64,000 nucleotides of DNA from Kutzneria buriramensis (GCF_003387475.1 NZ_QUNO01000027.1:50174-114173); one strand, 5' to 3'. Shown: positions 16,898-26,725, counted from the stretch's first letter. Made by a program: numbers and translations. The notes: generated from the letters alone by a model not told the origin.

Positions 16898-18054
16898 CCC
16901 GGCAATCCCAGCAGCTGCGCCATGTTCGTCGGCGAGGGAGTGGACTGGGTGGCGCCGAGCGCGCCGGGCAGCCGGGGCGTGTCGCCGCGCGGCACGTTCT
17001 GCGAGCCGCGCACGTCGATCGGGCTGTTCGGCGGCTCCGCGCAGTACGCCTGGCCGTTGGCGGCCACCGGCGTGGTGTTGTCGGCCGGGCGCTCCTTGGT
17101 CGTCTCGTAGCCCTTCGTGCACGGGAAAGGGTTGAAGAAGTTCAGGATCAGCCCCAGATGACCGGTGCCGTCCGGCGACAACCCCGGCGTGAAGGCCGTG
17201 ATCACCGGGTAGGCGACCAGCAGCTCCTCCAGGCCGGCCGTGCGGGTCTCGGCGATCGCTGTTGTCGTGTAGAGGTTGGCCAGCACCACGCTGAGGTTGC
17301 GGCCCGAGCTGCGCAGCACGTCGTCCACCGGCTGCGCCGCCTGCGGCGCGATGGCGATCAGCGACCGGATGTCCGGGTCCGAGGCCTTGAGCTGGCCGGC
17401 GATCTGGTTCAGCGAGGTCGCGAAGGACGTGATGTCGGCGGCGTCCCGGTTCTGTGTGTCCAGCACGGTCTTGCCGTTGGCCAGCAACGACTTGGTCTGC
17501 GGCAGGTTCTTGGCCGCCTCGGTGGTGAGGTCGCTGCTGGCGTCCAGCAGCTTCTGGAGGTCGGGTCCGGTGCCGGTGAACGTCTTGTCCAGCTCGTCCA
17601 CCACCACCTTGAGCTTGTCAGTCGGCACGCTCCGCACCAGGGCGTCCAGATTGGACAGCACCTCGTCCGGGCTCGGTGGCAGGGAGGTGCGGTCCTGCGG
17701 GATCACCGAGCCCTCGTGCAGATAGGGCCCCTTGTCGTCGGCCGGCTCCAGGTCGAGGTACTGCTCCCCCACCGCCGACCGGTTCGCCACGACCGCCTTG
17801 GCGCTGGCCGGAATCGGCGGGGCGGAGTCGTCGATGGTCAGTTGCGCCCGCACGCCGGTGGCCGACAGCTTGAGCGCGTTCACCCGCCCGACCGCCACGC
17901 CCCGGTACGACACCTCGGCGTTGGGGAAGACGCCGCCGGAGTCGCTGAGCTGCACGGACATCTGGTAACCGGGGGTCTGCAGGAACCGGTAGAGCCCGAT
18001 GATGCCCACCAGGGCGATGACCAGGAAGATGGCGAGTTGGATGCGGAGTCTCAT
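16894..18054 (-). CDS. mce4F: Mce4F-like MlaD/Mce-family transporter protein
   Basis: A 386-aa protein; ATG 18054, immediately after an in-frame GTG. The N-terminal anchor (about 5-25) is followed by the MCE domain (about 35-115; VSYRGVAVGRVNALKLS) and a long helical region. The sixth Mce protein of the operon; these assemble into a channel that moves sterols from the outer envelope to the YrbE permease. Cell wall or periplasm, membrane anchored. Confidence 0.88.
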   Translation of the reverse strand: MRLRIQLAIFLVIALVGIIGLYRFLQTPGYQMSVQLSDSGGVFPNAEVSYRGVAVGRVNALKLSATGVRAQLTIDDSAPPIPASAKAVVANRSAVGEQYLDLEPADDKGPYLHEGSVIPQDRTSLPPSPDEVLSNLDALVRSVPTDKLKVVVDELDKTFTGTGPDLQKLLDASSDLTTEAAKNLPQTKSLLANGKTVLDTQNRDAADITSFATSLNQIAGQLKASDPDIRSLIAIAPQAAQPVDDVLRSSGRNLSVVLANLYTTTAIAETRTAGLEELLVAYPVITAFTPGLSPDGTGHLGLILNFFNPFPCTKGYETTKERPADNTTPVAANGQAYCAEPPNSPIDVRGSQNVPRGDTPRLPGALGATQSTPSPTNMAQLLGLPG

Positions 18055-19043
18055 CACCCACCGCCGATGATCGGCGACTGCGGACCGAGCAGCGCGCTCA
18101 GGTCCAGGTTGAACCGGATGTCCGAATTGAAGTAGTCGCCCTTCACATCGCCCGCCGCGTAGTCGCTGAACGGGTAGGTCGCCAGGTACTCCAACGCGGT
18201 CGGCAGTTTCGAGCCGGTCTCGGCGAGCTTCTGGAGCACCGGCTGCAACTGGCGGAGGTCGCCGACGAGGTCGTCACGGCTGCGGTTGATGGTGTCCACG
18301 GCAACCGACGAGAGGTTGTCGAGGGCGTTGAGCATGCTGGTGAGCTCGTCGCGCTGCGCGGTGACGACCTTCAGCCCGGGCCCGAGCTGGTCCAGCGCGG
18401 TGGCGATGTTGTCGCGCTGGCCGGCCAGCGTCGTGGTGAGCCGGTTCATGGCGTCGATCGCCTTGACGACGTTGTCCTTCTGACCGTCGAGATCCCGCAC
18501 CAAGTTGTCCACTTGGGACAGGAACGACCGGATCTGGGGCTCGTTGCCGGTCATGGCGGCGTTGAGCTCCTTGACGATGTTCTGGATCTGCCCGATGTCG
18601 CCGCCGTTGAGCAGCAACGACAGCGCGCCCAGCACCTCCTCGATCTCGGGACTGCGGCTGGTCCGGTCCCGGGTGATCACGCTGCCGTCGGCGAGCCGGC
18701 CGGTGGGCTGTTGGGGCGCGGTGATCTCCACGTACTTCTCGCCGAGCAGGCTGGACTGGCCCAGCTGCGCGCCGGAATTGGCCGGCAGGCGCACGGAACC
18801 GTTGATCAGCACGTCGACGAGCGCGGTCTTGTTGTCGGGGCCGAGGTCGATGCGGTCGACCCGGCCGACCGCGACGTCGTCCACCTTCACGCTGGACTGC
18901 GGCACCAGATCCAGCACGTCGGTGAACTGCACGGTGACGTGGTACGGGTGATCGCCGAGGGCCGCGCCGCCGGGGAGCGGCGTGTCGTAGAGGCTGCATC
19001 CGGTGAGGAGGAGGACGGGAAGGAGGAGAACTGCACGTTTCAC
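18054..19043 (-). CDS. mce4E: Mce4E-like lipoprotein (LprN-type)
   Basis: A 329-aa protein from GTG 19043, overlapping the mce4D stop. The lipobox LLLTGCSL places the lipidated Cys near residue 14, as expected for the fifth Mce protein of mycobacterial operons (LprN). The MCE domain follows (VKVDDVAVGRVDRIDLG). Longer frames upstream are coincidental. It forms part of the sterol import channel. Confidence 0.88.
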   Translation of the reverse strand: MKRAVLLLPVLLLTGCSLYDTPLPGGAALGDHPYHVTVQFTDVLDLVPQSSVKVDDVAVGRVDRIDLGPDNKTALVDVLINGSVRLPANSGAQLGQSSLLGEKYVEITAPQQPTGRLADGSVITRDRTSRSPEIEEVLGALSLLLNGGDIGQIQNIVKELNAAMTGNEPQIRSFLSQVDNLVRDLDGQKDNVVKAIDAMNRLTTTLAGQRDNIATALDQLGPGLKVVTAQRDELTSMLNALDNLSSVAVDTINRSRDDLVGDLRQLQPVLQKLAETGSKLPTALEYLATYPFSDYAAGDVKGDYFNSDIRFNLDLSALLGPQSPIIGGG

Positions 19044-20185
19044 TTCCCACCCCCCAGCAGCGGCAGTGGCAGCGGCGGCAGCTTCCCCTGTTGCAAGGCG
19101 GCCAAGGCCTCGGCGGCCGATGGCAGGTGCAGGGCTCCGTCCAGCAGCGGCTCGATCTGGTTGCACAGGTCGGCCAGCGTCGCCGGGATCTGGGTCGGCG
19201 TGCTGCGTTGCAGCAGCTGGCAGATCATCATGACCGGCGGGTAGGTGAGCTCGTTGATGTTGCCCCGGACGGCGATGGAGCCGGACTTGGCGTCGTAGGC
19301 GTTGACGAAGTTGGTCGCGGCGGTCGGCGCGACGTCCAGCACCTCGGCCAGCGCCGCCCGCTGGTCGACCAGCGTCTTGGTGATCGCGGCCAGATTGTCC
19401 ACATTGGTCTGGATCAGGCCCTTGTTGTCGGTGACGAACTTCTGCACCTTGGTCAGGGCCTGTGCCAATGACGACACGGCCGCGCCGAGCTGCTGCCGGT
19501 TGTCGGCGAGGAATCCCGTCGCGTCGGCGAGTCGGCCGTCGAGGTCGTGCACCTGCTGGTCGCTGCTGGCCAGCGTCGAGGTGATCTTGCTGAGGTTGTC
19601 GACGGTGCCGAACAGGTCGCCCTTCGAGGTGTCCAGTGCCCCGGCGGCCTGGCTGAGCTGCGTGACGGTGTTGTTCAACGCATCGCCGTTGCCGGCCAGG
19701 TTCGCGGCGGCGGAGTCGATCACATTGGACAGGGCGCCGTTCTTGTTGGCCCCGGACGGGCCGAGCGCCTGGCTGAGTTGATCGACGCTGGTGAACAGCT
19801 GGTCCAGCTCGACCGGGCTGGCGGTGCGATCCCGGGACAGCGTGGAGTTCGGCGGCAGTTCGGGGCCGCCGTCGTAGGCTGGGGTCAGCTGCACGTACCG
19901 GTCGCTGACCAGGCTCGGCGCGATGACGACGGCGTGCACGTCGGCCGGGATCTGCACGCCACGGTCCACGGTGAACTGAACCTTGACCTGGCCGCCGACC
20001 GGCATCACCGAGTCGATGGTGCCGACCTTCACTCCGAGCACCCGCACGGCCGAGCCGGCGTAGAGGCCGATGGCCTTGTCGAAGTAGGCGGTGACGACCG
20101 GGCCGGAGGTCGGTTGCAGCCACAGGAAGGCACTCGCCACCACGAGGGCGACGACGCAGCCGATGGCGAGGAGGCGGGTGGTCAT
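19040..20185 (-). CDS. mce4D: Mce4D-like MlaD/Mce-family transporter protein
   Basis: A 381-aa protein with an N-terminal anchor (LAIGCVVALVVASAFLWL), an MCE domain (VRVLGVKVGTIDSV) and a helical tail with a proline-rich C-terminus (LPPLPLPLLGGG). It overlaps mce4C by 4 bp. Same transporter as its neighbours. Confidence 0.88.
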   Translation of the reverse strand: MTTRLLAIGCVVALVVASAFLWLQPTSGPVVTAYFDKAIGLYAGSAVRVLGVKVGTIDSVMPVGGQVKVQFTVDRGVQIPADVHAVVIAPSLVSDRYVQLTPAYDGGPELPPNSTLSRDRTASPVELDQLFTSVDQLSQALGPSGANKNGALSNVIDSAAANLAGNGDALNNTVTQLSQAAGALDTSKGDLFGTVDNLSKITSTLASSDQQVHDLDGRLADATGFLADNRQQLGAAVSSLAQALTKVQKFVTDNKGLIQTNVDNLAAITKTLVDQRAALAEVLDVAPTAATNFVNAYDAKSGSIAVRGNINELTYPPVMMICQLLQRSTPTQIPATLADLCNQIEPLLDGALHLPSAAEALAALQQGKLPPLPLPLLGGGK

Positions 20186-21192
20186 TTCGACCCCAGGCTC
20201 GGGTCGGCCAGCGGCGTCGAGCAGCCGCCGGGATTGAACTCCAGGCCGGCGGTGGTCTGCGCCGGCGGCAGCAGGCCGCAGATGTAGCCGTCGAACCAGC
20301 GGCCGGTGCCGATGGTGTTGTTGAACACCCGGACGAACGGCGCCAGCGAGGCCAGAGCGTGGTTGAGGTTGTCCTGGTTGCGGGCCAGCACGGCCGTGAC
20401 CTCGTCGAGCTGGTCGAGCGCCGGTTGCAGCTGGTTCTGGTTGTCGGTCACCAGACCGCTGAGCTGCTTGGCCAGCTGCTGGGTGCCGGTGAGCAGCTGG
20501 GCGATGGCCTGCTTGCGTTGCTGCACCACGCCCAGCAGCAGGTTTCCGTCGTCGAGCAGCTTGCTGATCTCGCCGTCCCGAGAAGCCACCGTGGCACTCA
20601 ACTGGTTGGTGCCGGACAACATGCCGGCGATCTGATCGTCACGGGAGGCGATGGTCGTGGACAGCGACGACAGGCCGGCGGCGGCCTCCTTCAGCGGCGC
20701 GGGCGTGTCCTTCAACGCGTCGGAGATCACCTGGAAGCTCTGGGCCAGCTGGGTCGGGTCGATCTGGCCGACCGTGCTGCCGAGCTGGTTGATCGCGTCG
20801 GTCACGTCGAACGGGGACATGGTGCGGGACTTGGGGATCGTCTGCCGCGGGTCCTGCGCCTGCGTGCCGTCCGGTTGCAGCGCGAGGTACTTGTCGCCGA
20901 GCACGGTCCGGATCTGGATCGACGCGCTGGTCCGGTCGCCGAGGAACACGTCGCTCACCCGGAACTCCACCAGCACCTTGTTGCCGGCCAACGACACCCG
21001 TCGCACCTGCCCTACCTTCACGCCGGCGACGCTCACCTCGTTGCCCGCGACCAGCCCGGCCGACTCGCCGAAGTACGCGGAGTACGTGGTGCCGCCGCCG
21101 ATGATCGGCAGGTCGTCGGCGTTGAACGCGGCCAGCACGCCGAGCGCCAGCACCACCACCGTGACCAGCCCGACCAGCGCTTCCCGTCTCAT
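20182..21192 (-). CDS. mce4C: Mce4C-like MlaD/Mce-family transporter protein
   Basis: A 336-aa protein. The start MRREALVGLVTVVVLALG at 21192 overlaps the mce4B stop (ATGA); the longer frame is not supported. It has an N-terminal anchor, an MCE domain (VSVAGVKVGQVRRVSLAG), repeated helical segments with 'ASRDDQIA' and 'ASRDGEIS', and a cysteine pair near the C-terminus. Confidence 0.88.
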   Translation of the reverse strand: MRREALVGLVTVVVLALGVLAAFNADDLPIIGGGTTYSAYFGESAGLVAGNEVSVAGVKVGQVRRVSLAGNKVLVEFRVSDVFLGDRTSASIQIRTVLGDKYLALQPDGTQAQDPRQTIPKSRTMSPFDVTDAINQLGSTVGQIDPTQLAQSFQVISDALKDTPAPLKEAAAGLSSLSTTIASRDDQIAGMLSGTNQLSATVASRDGEISKLLDDGNLLLGVVQQRKQAIAQLLTGTQQLAKQLSGLVTDNQNQLQPALDQLDEVTAVLARNQDNLNHALASLAPFVRVFNNTIGTGRWFDGYICGLLPPAQTTAGLEFNPGGCSTPLADPSLGSK

Positions 21193-22223
21193 GGGCCACA
21201 CCTCGCCGGCATCTGCGACACCGGGAACGGCACGATCGGCACGGACACGCCCAGCGAGCCGACGCTGATCGTGCCGGACATCCGGCACAGGTAGTAGTTG
21301 AACCAGCCGCCGTAGCTGGCGGTCCGGGTGAACGCCTGGAGGTCGCCGGGCAGCTTCTGGAGGAACGCGTCCAGCGTCGGATCGGCGTGGTTGAGCAGCG
21401 TGGAGACCTGCCCGAGGTTGCCGATGTCCTGCTGGAGCGAGGGTCTGGCCTGCGCGAGCAGGCCGGAGGTGGCGGTGGTCAGGCCGTCCAGCGCGGTGAT
21501 CGCGTCGGCGATGGGCTGCCGGTCCGCCGCCAGGCCGCTGACCAGCTGCTGCACAGTGGAGATCAGGTCGGACAATTCGCTGCCACGGCCGTTGATCGTC
21601 GCCAGCACGGCGGTCAGGTTGTCGATCACCTGGCCGATCACCTTGTCCCGGCCGGCGATCGCCGACGTGATGGAGGCGGTGTGCGCGAGCAGGTCGCTGA
21701 CCGTGCCGCCTTCCCCCTGCAACACCTGGATGATCTCGTACGAGAGCTGGTTGACGTCCTTCGGCGACAGCGCCTGGAACAGCGGCTTGAACCCGTTGAA
21801 CAGGGCGGTCAGGTTCAGCGCCGGCTGGGTCCGGCTCAGCGGGATCGTGGTGCCGGGCGTCAGCACGGCGTTCGGGTCGCCGACGTCGGTGCCGAGCGAG
21901 ATGTACCGCTGCCCCACCAGGTTGCGGTACTTGATGGTCGCCGTGGTCGCGGCCGGCAGCTTGCGGTCGGCGGCGAGCTCGAAGGTCACCTGGGCGTTCT
22001 TGTTGTCCACCAACGAGATGCCGTCCACTTGCCCGATTCGCACGCCGGCGACCCGGACGTCATCGCCCTTGTTGAGGCCGCTGACGTCGGTGAAGATCGC
22101 GTAGTAGGTGGCCGTGTTGCCCAGGCTGGCGTTGACGATCGTGGCGGCGAGCATGCCGGTCAGCACGACGGTGACCACCGTGAAGATCGCGATCTTCACG
22201 CCCGCGCTCAGGGTGCCCTTCAC
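21189..22223 (-). CDS. mce4B: Mce4B-like MlaD/Mce-family transporter protein
   Basis: A 344-aa protein with anchor VKIAIFTVVTVVLTGMLAA, MCE domain (VRVAGVRIGQVDGISLVDN) and the helical domain characteristic of the second Mce protein, ending with a conserved NYYLCRMSG-type segment. It overlaps mce4A by 4 bp. Confidence 0.88.
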   Translation of the reverse strand: MKGTLSAGVKIAIFTVVTVVLTGMLAATIVNASLGNTATYYAIFTDVSGLNKGDDVRVAGVRIGQVDGISLVDNKNAQVTFELAADRKLPAATTATIKYRNLVGQRYISLGTDVGDPNAVLTPGTTIPLSRTQPALNLTALFNGFKPLFQALSPKDVNQLSYEIIQVLQGEGGTVSDLLAHTASITSAIAGRDKVIGQVIDNLTAVLATINGRGSELSDLISTVQQLVSGLAADRQPIADAITALDGLTTATSGLLAQARPSLQQDIGNLGQVSTLLNHADPTLDAFLQKLPGDLQAFTRTASYGGWFNYYLCRMSGTISVGSLGVSVPIVPFPVSQMPARCGP

Positions 22224-23491
22224 TTCAGCGTCACCTCCGAGCCGCGCAGCAGCGGTCCGACCAGCAGCGCGCTCCAGCCGGGCGCGTTCTGCGGCATCAC
22301 ACCGAGTTGCGGCGCCTCAAGGAGATTCAGCAGCTGCTGCTCGGCGGGCGAACCCGCGGTGGAGGCACTCGCGGTGTGCGTGGAAGTGCTCGTACCGGGG
22401 TGGGTCGAGCCGTCCTGGATGGGGCCGCCGGGCGGGTACTGCGGGAACAGGTTGCCGGCGCTGGCCTTCTGATAGCACTGGGGCCCGCGGGTGTCCAGGT
22501 ACTTGGGGGTGTCCACGCCCGGCTGGTACGCGCCGCGGCTGGCGGTGATCGACAGCGTGAACTTGCCCATCTGCGGGTGGTCCGTGCCCTTGCCGAAGGT
22601 GAAGTCGGCGTTGGCCAGGCCGTCGGCGAGCTGCCCGAGCATGCACGGGTACTCCGGCGCGTACTTGGCCAGCACGTCCAAGGTCGGTCTCGCGGTGGTG
22701 GCCAGGCCGATCAGGTTGGTCTCGTTGACCCGGAGGAAGCTGTCCAGGTCGACGGACGTGGTGGTGACGACCGAGTACAGCGTGTCCAGCTGCGACCGCT
22801 GATCCACCAGTGTGCGGCTCGTGGTGGTCAGATCCGCCAGCGCGTGCAGGAAGTCCGGCGCTGCCGTCGAATACGTGTCGGCGACGTGCGACAACGCGTC
22901 GAGGTCGGCGTTGAGGTCCGGCAGCGACGGCGCCAGCTCCCGCAGGTACGAATCGGCCTGCGTCAGGACGTCGCCGAGCTGCTTGCCCCGGCCGTCCAGC
23001 GCCTGCGACAGCGCTGTCAGCGTGCCGGCGAGCTTCTGCGGCTGCACCGCCTGCAACACGGGCATCAGGTCGTCCAGCACCTTGCTGACCTCGATCGCGG
23101 AGCTGCTGCGATCCTGGCCGATCACCGCCCCGGCCTGGATCGGCGCGGCGGGATGCTGGGGAACCTGAAGCGCCACATAGCGTTCGCCAAACAACGTCTT
23201 CGGCAGCAGGCGCGCCGTCACGTTGTCCGGCACCTGGTCCACCAGATCCGGTTGCAGTGCAAGGTCCAGCGACGCCACGCCGCCGTCCGTGCTGACCGAC
23301 CGCACCTCGCCGACGACCACGCCCCGGACCTTCACGTCCGCGCCGGCCGTCAGCTGGTTGCCGACCGAGTCCGTCTTCAGCGTCACGTGCACGGCCGGCG
23401 TGAAAGCCTTCTCGTAGACGGCCACCGTGAAGGTCAGGAAAGCCACGATGGCCACCAGGAAGGCCGCGCCGTACACGTGATATCGGTTCAT
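22220..23491 (-). CDS. mce4A: Mce4A-like MlaD/Mce-family transporter protein
   Basis: A 423-aa protein. MNRYHVYGAAFLVAIVAFLTF at 23491 overlaps the yrbE4B stop (ATGA); the upstream frame is spurious. The MCE domain (VKVRGVVVGEVRSVSTDG) is followed by the helical domain, and the C-terminal about 100 residues are low-complexity Thr/Ser-rich. By synteny and family it is the first Mce4 subunit, needed for cholesterol uptake in M. tuberculosis and Rhodococcus. Confidence 0.88.
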   Translation of the reverse strand: MNRYHVYGAAFLVAIVAFLTFTVAVYEKAFTPAVHVTLKTDSVGNQLTAGADVKVRGVVVGEVRSVSTDGGVASLDLALQPDLVDQVPDNVTARLLPKTLFGERYVALQVPQHPAAPIQAGAVIGQDRSSSAIEVSKVLDDLMPVLQAVQPQKLAGTLTALSQALDGRGKQLGDVLTQADSYLRELAPSLPDLNADLDALSHVADTYSTAAPDFLHALADLTTTSRTLVDQRSQLDTLYSVVTTTSVDLDSFLRVNETNLIGLATTARPTLDVLAKYAPEYPCMLGQLADGLANADFTFGKGTDHPQMGKFTLSITASRGAYQPGVDTPKYLDTRGPQCYQKASAGNLFPQYPPGGPIQDGSTHPGTSTSTHTASASTAGSPAEQQLLNLLEAPQLGVMPQNAPGWSALLVGPLLRGSEVTLK

Positions 23492-24309
23492 CCGGCGATC
23501 CGCACCGTCGTCGACGAGCCCCAGATCGCCAGGCTGAGGAAGAAGTCCAGCACCACCTGCGACACCAGCGCGGCCCGCACCGCCCGGCCGACCGCGACGC
23601 CGACCCCGGCCGGCCCGCCGCTGGCGGTGTAGCCGTAGTAGCAGTGCACGAGGATCACCACGACGCTGAACACCATCACCTTGCCGAACGACCACAGCAC
23701 GTCGACCGGTGGCAGGAACAGCGCGAAGTAGTGGTCGTAGGTGCCGGCGGACTGGCCGTAGAACAGCACCGTGATCTCGCGGGAGGCCACATAGGAGCAG
23801 AGCAGACCGATGACGTACAACGGGATGACCGCGGCGACACCGGCGATCATCCGGGTCGTGACCAGGTACGGCAGGCTCGGCACGCCCATGACCTCCAGCG
23901 CGTCGACCTCCTCGGAGATCCGCATCGCGCCGAGCTGGGCGGTGAAGCCGCAGCCTACCGTCGCCGACAGCGCCAGGCCGGCGGACAGCGGGGCGACCTC
24001 GCGCGTGTCGAAGTAGGCCGAGATGAAGCCGGTGAGGGCCGAGGTGCCCAGCTGGTTCAGCGCCGAGTACCCCTGGAGACCGACGATGGTGCCGGTGAAC
24101 AGCGTCATGCCGATCATCACGCCGAGGGTGCCGCCGATCACCGCCAGCGCGCCGCTGCCGAAACTCACCTCGCCCAGCAGCCGCAACACCTCACGGGGGT
24201 ATCGGCGGATGGCCTGCGGCGCCCAGGCGATGGCCCGGCCGTAGAACGCCATCTGGCGGCCGAGGTGCTCCAGCCTGCCCAGCGGGGTCGAGGTGGCGGG
24301 GGCGGTCAC
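23488..24309 (-). CDS. yrbE4B: YrbE4B-like permease (MlaE family)
   Basis: A 273-aa protein with five or six membrane segments and the MlaE signature around FTAQLGAMRISEEVDALEVMG, which interacts with the MceG-type ATPase. It starts at GTG one base after the yrbE4A stop. The ATPase itself is not in this window, as is usual for mce operons. Confidence 0.9.
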   Translation of the reverse strand: MTAPATSTPLGRLEHLGRQMAFYGRAIAWAPQAIRRYPREVLRLLGEVSFGSGALAVIGGTLGVMIGMTLFTGTIVGLQGYSALNQLGTSALTGFISAYFDTREVAPLSAGLALSATVGCGFTAQLGAMRISEEVDALEVMGVPSLPYLVTTRMIAGVAAVIPLYVIGLLCSYVASREITVLFYGQSAGTYDHYFALFLPPVDVLWSFGKVMVFSVVVILVHCYYGYTASGGPAGVGVAVGRAVRAALVSQVVLDFFLSLAIWGSSTTVRIAG

Positions 24310-24310
24310 G

Positions 24311-25072
24311 TCACATCCCCTTCGGCGGGACCAGCTGGAGGTAGATGCCGGTCAGCACCACGTTCACCAGGAACAGCAGCAGGAAGGTGATGACCACGGC
24401 CTGGTTGACCGCGTCGCCGACGCCCTTCGGCCCGGCCGACGGGTTCAGCCCGCGGTACGCGGCGACCACGCCGGCGATGAAGCCGTAGATCACCGCCTTG
24501 ACCTCGCTGATCATCAGGTCCGGCAGCTGGGCCAGCGCGTTGAAGCTGGCCAGGTAGGCGCCGGGCGTGCCGCCCTGCATGATCACGTTGAAGAAGTAGC
24601 CGCCCAGCACGCCGACCACGCTGACCAGGCCGTTGAGCAGGATCGACACGAACATCGCGGCCAGCACGCGGGGCACGATCAGCCGCTGGACCGGCGGCAC
24701 GCCCAGCACCCGCATGGCGTCGATCTCCTCGCGGATGGTCCGCGCGCCGACGTCCGCGCACATCGCCGAGCCGCCCGCGCCGGCCACCAGCAGCGCCGTG
24801 ATCAGCGGGCTGGCCTGCTGGATGATCGCCAGCGCGCTGGCCGCGCCGGTGAACGACTGCGCGCCGATCTGCTTGGTCAGCGAGCCCAGGTGCAACGAGA
24901 TGACCGCGCCGAACGGAATCGCCACCATCGCCGTGGGCAGGATGGTGACGCTGGCGAAGAACCACGACTGGCGGATCAGCTCCCGCCACTGGAACGGCCG
25001 CTGCGGCACCGCGCGCACGACGTCCCAGCCCAGCAGCGAGATCCGCCCGACCTGCCGGAACGCGACGATCAT
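24311..25072 (-). CDS. yrbE4A: YrbE4A-like permease (MlaE family)
   Basis: A 253-aa protein with five or six membrane segments and the MlaE motif region GSAMCADVGARTIREEIDAM. It overlaps the preceding SDR gene (ATGA at 25069-25072). It pairs with YrbE4B to form the inner-membrane part of the sterol importer. Confidence 0.9.
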   Translation of the reverse strand: MIVAFRQVGRISLLGWDVVRAVPQRPFQWRELIRQSWFFASVTILPTAMVAIPFGAVISLHLGSLTKQIGAQSFTGAASALAIIQQASPLITALLVAGAGGSAMCADVGARTIREEIDAMRVLGVPPVQRLIVPRVLAAMFVSILLNGLVSVVGVLGGYFFNVIMQGGTPGAYLASFNALAQLPDLMISEVKAVIYGFIAGVVAAYRGLNPSAGPKGVGDAVNQAVVITFLLLFLVNVVLTGIYLQLVPPKGM

Positions 25073-25809
25073 GACGGCGCCAGCCCGTGGGTGGCGGCCG
25101 CCCCGCCGTCGATGGAGAACTCGCCGCCGGTGCAGTAGGAGCTCTCGTCGCTGGCCAGGAACAGCACCAGGTTCGCGACCTCCTCGGGCCGCCCGGCGCG
25201 GCGGATGGCCAGCTTCTTCAGCATGGGCGTCATGTCGACGTCGTGGCCGCCGAGCGCGTCCTTGACCATGTCGGTGGCGATCGCGCCGGGATGGACGGAG
25301 TTCACGCGGATGTTGTGCCGGCCCAGCTCCACCGCCGCCACCTTGGTCATGCCGCGGATGGCGAACTTGGACGCGGTGTAGGCCACCAGCAGCGGCATCG
25401 CGGCCAGACCCTCCACGGAGGACACGTTGACGATGGAGCCGCCGTGCTCAGTCATCAGCGGCACCACCGACCTCATGCCGAGGAAGGTGCCGACCTGGTT
25501 GATCCGGATCACGCGCTCGTAGTCGGCCAGCGTGGTCTGCGGCAGCGGCGAGAAGTGCAGCACGCCGGCGTTGTTGACCAGCACGTCCAGCCGGTCCAGC
25601 TCGCCGGTGACCTGCGCCCAGGCCTCCTCCGAGCCGACGTCGAGGTGCCGGTAGTCCGCGCCGATCTCCGCCGCGAGGGCCTTGCCGGCGTCGTCGTTGA
25701 CGTCCGCGATGATCACGCGTGCGCCCTCGGCGACGAACCGCCGCGCCGCGGCCGCGCCCTGTCCGCGGGCCGCACCGGTGATCAGCGCGATCTTGCCGTC
25801 GAGTCGCAT
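25069..25809 (-). CDS. SDR, 3-alpha/20-beta-hydroxysteroid dehydrogenase-like (FabG3/Rv2002 type)
   Basis: A 246-aa classical SDR from ATG 25809: TGAARGQG cofactor motif, NNAG, catalytic Ser in NVSSVEG and Tyr-Lys in YTASK. The stretch VSSVEGLA...YTASKFAIRGMTKVA and SDESSYCTGGEFSIDGG resemble Rv2002 of M. tuberculosis. It is 8 nt after hsd4A and overlaps yrbE4A, so it is part of the sterol operon. Probable role: oxidation or reduction of a steroid hydroxyl. Confidence 0.8.
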   Translation of the reverse strand: MRLDGKIALITGAARGQGAAAARRFVAEGARVIIADVNDDAGKALAAEIGADYRHLDVGSEEAWAQVTGELDRLDVLVNNAGVLHFSPLPQTTLADYERVIRINQVGTFLGMRSVVPLMTEHGGSIVNVSSVEGLAAMPLLVAYTASKFAIRGMTKVAAVELGRHNIRVNSVHPGAIATDMVKDALGGHDVDMTPMLKKLAIRRAGRPEEVANLVLFLASDESSYCTGGEFSIDGGAAATHGLAPS

Positions 25810-25817
25810 GGCCGCTC

Positions 25818-26678
25818 CTAACTGAGGGTCATCACTTCGGTGCACGCGAAGGTGCGCGCCGGATCGCGGTCGGCGAAGTAGCCGCCGACCGCGGCCCAGT
25901 CGCCGTCGGCCGCGTGGAAGGTCTGTTCGACGGTCGGGGCGGCGATCAGCGCCACCATGCCGCCGTGCACCACGAACAGTTGGCCGCTGATGTGGTCGGC
26001 CGCCGGCGAAGCGAGGTAGACGACGAACGGCGCGACGTGTTGCGGGGAAAGGGGATCCTGCCCCTCCGGGGCGTCACCGAAGACATTGGCGGTCATGGCG
26101 GTGCGGGCGCGGGGGCAGATCGCGTTGGCCTTCACGCCGTAGCGGGCCATTCCTCGCGAGGTCGCCACCGTCAGGGCGACGATGCCGGCCTTGGCGGCGG
26201 CGTAGTTGGGCTGCCCCTCGGAGCCGAGCAGGAACGCCTCCGACGACGTGTTGACCACGCGGCCGTACACCGGCTGCCCATCCTGTTTGGACTGCTGGCG
26301 CCAGTAGGCGGAGGCGTTGCGGGACAGCAGGAAGTGGCCACGCAGGTGCACGCGGATCACGGTGTCCCACTCCTCGTCGGTCATGTTGAACAACATGCGG
26401 TCGCGCAGCACGCCGGCGTTGTTCACCACGATGTGCAGCCCGCCGAAGCCTTCCACGGCCGCCTGCACCATGGCGTCCGCTGTGGACCGCTCGGCCACGT
26501 CACCGGGCACGATCTCGCCCTTGCCGCCCAGCGCCTCGATCTCCGCGAGCGTGTCGGAGGCGTCGGCGATGTCGCTCAGCACCACCGACGCGCCGGCGGC
26601 GGCCAGGGCGAGTGCCTCGGCGCGGCCCAGCCCGGCGGCGGCGCCGGTGACGATCGCAACTTTCCCGTCGAGATCCAC
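25818..26678 (-). CDS. hsd4A: Hsd4A-like 17-beta-hydroxysteroid / beta-hydroxyacyl-CoA dehydrogenase (SDR)
   Basis: A 286-aa SDR. I choose GTG 26678 because GGGGAG lies 6 nt upstream and a KstR-like box sits at 26726-26739. TGAAAGLG, NNAG, Ser in NTSSEAF and YAAAK are intact, with a C-terminal extension of about 40 residues as in Rv3502c. Rv3502c-type enzymes act on ring-17 hydroxyls and on side-chain beta-hydroxyacyl-CoA esters. Synteny (hsd4A-fdxD-fadE26-fadE27) matches M. tuberculosis. Confidence 0.85.
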   Translation of the reverse strand: MDLDGKVAIVTGAAAGLGRAEALALAAAGASVVLSDIADASDTLAEIEALGGKGEIVPGDVAERSTADAMVQAAVEGFGGLHIVVNNAGVLRDRMLFNMTDEEWDTVIRVHLRGHFLLSRNASAYWRQQSKQDGQPVYGRVVNTSSEAFLLGSEGQPNYAAAKAGIVALTVATSRGMARYGVKANAICPRARTAMTANVFGDAPEGQDPLSPQHVAPFVVYLASPAADHISGQLFVVHGGMVALIAAPTVEQTFHAADGDWAAVGGYFADRDPARTFACTEVMTLS

Positions 26679-26725
26679 GCGCGGCTCCCCGTCGAGTCCA
26701 CCCGGCAGTGTCACCCGGCTCACAC

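Noticed and set aside
22220..23695. Longer versions of mce4A, mce4C, mce4E and the Mas genes
   Set aside because: The extra N-termini are Arg/Gly-rich, overlap the preceding gene out of frame and would bury the membrane anchor or lipobox.
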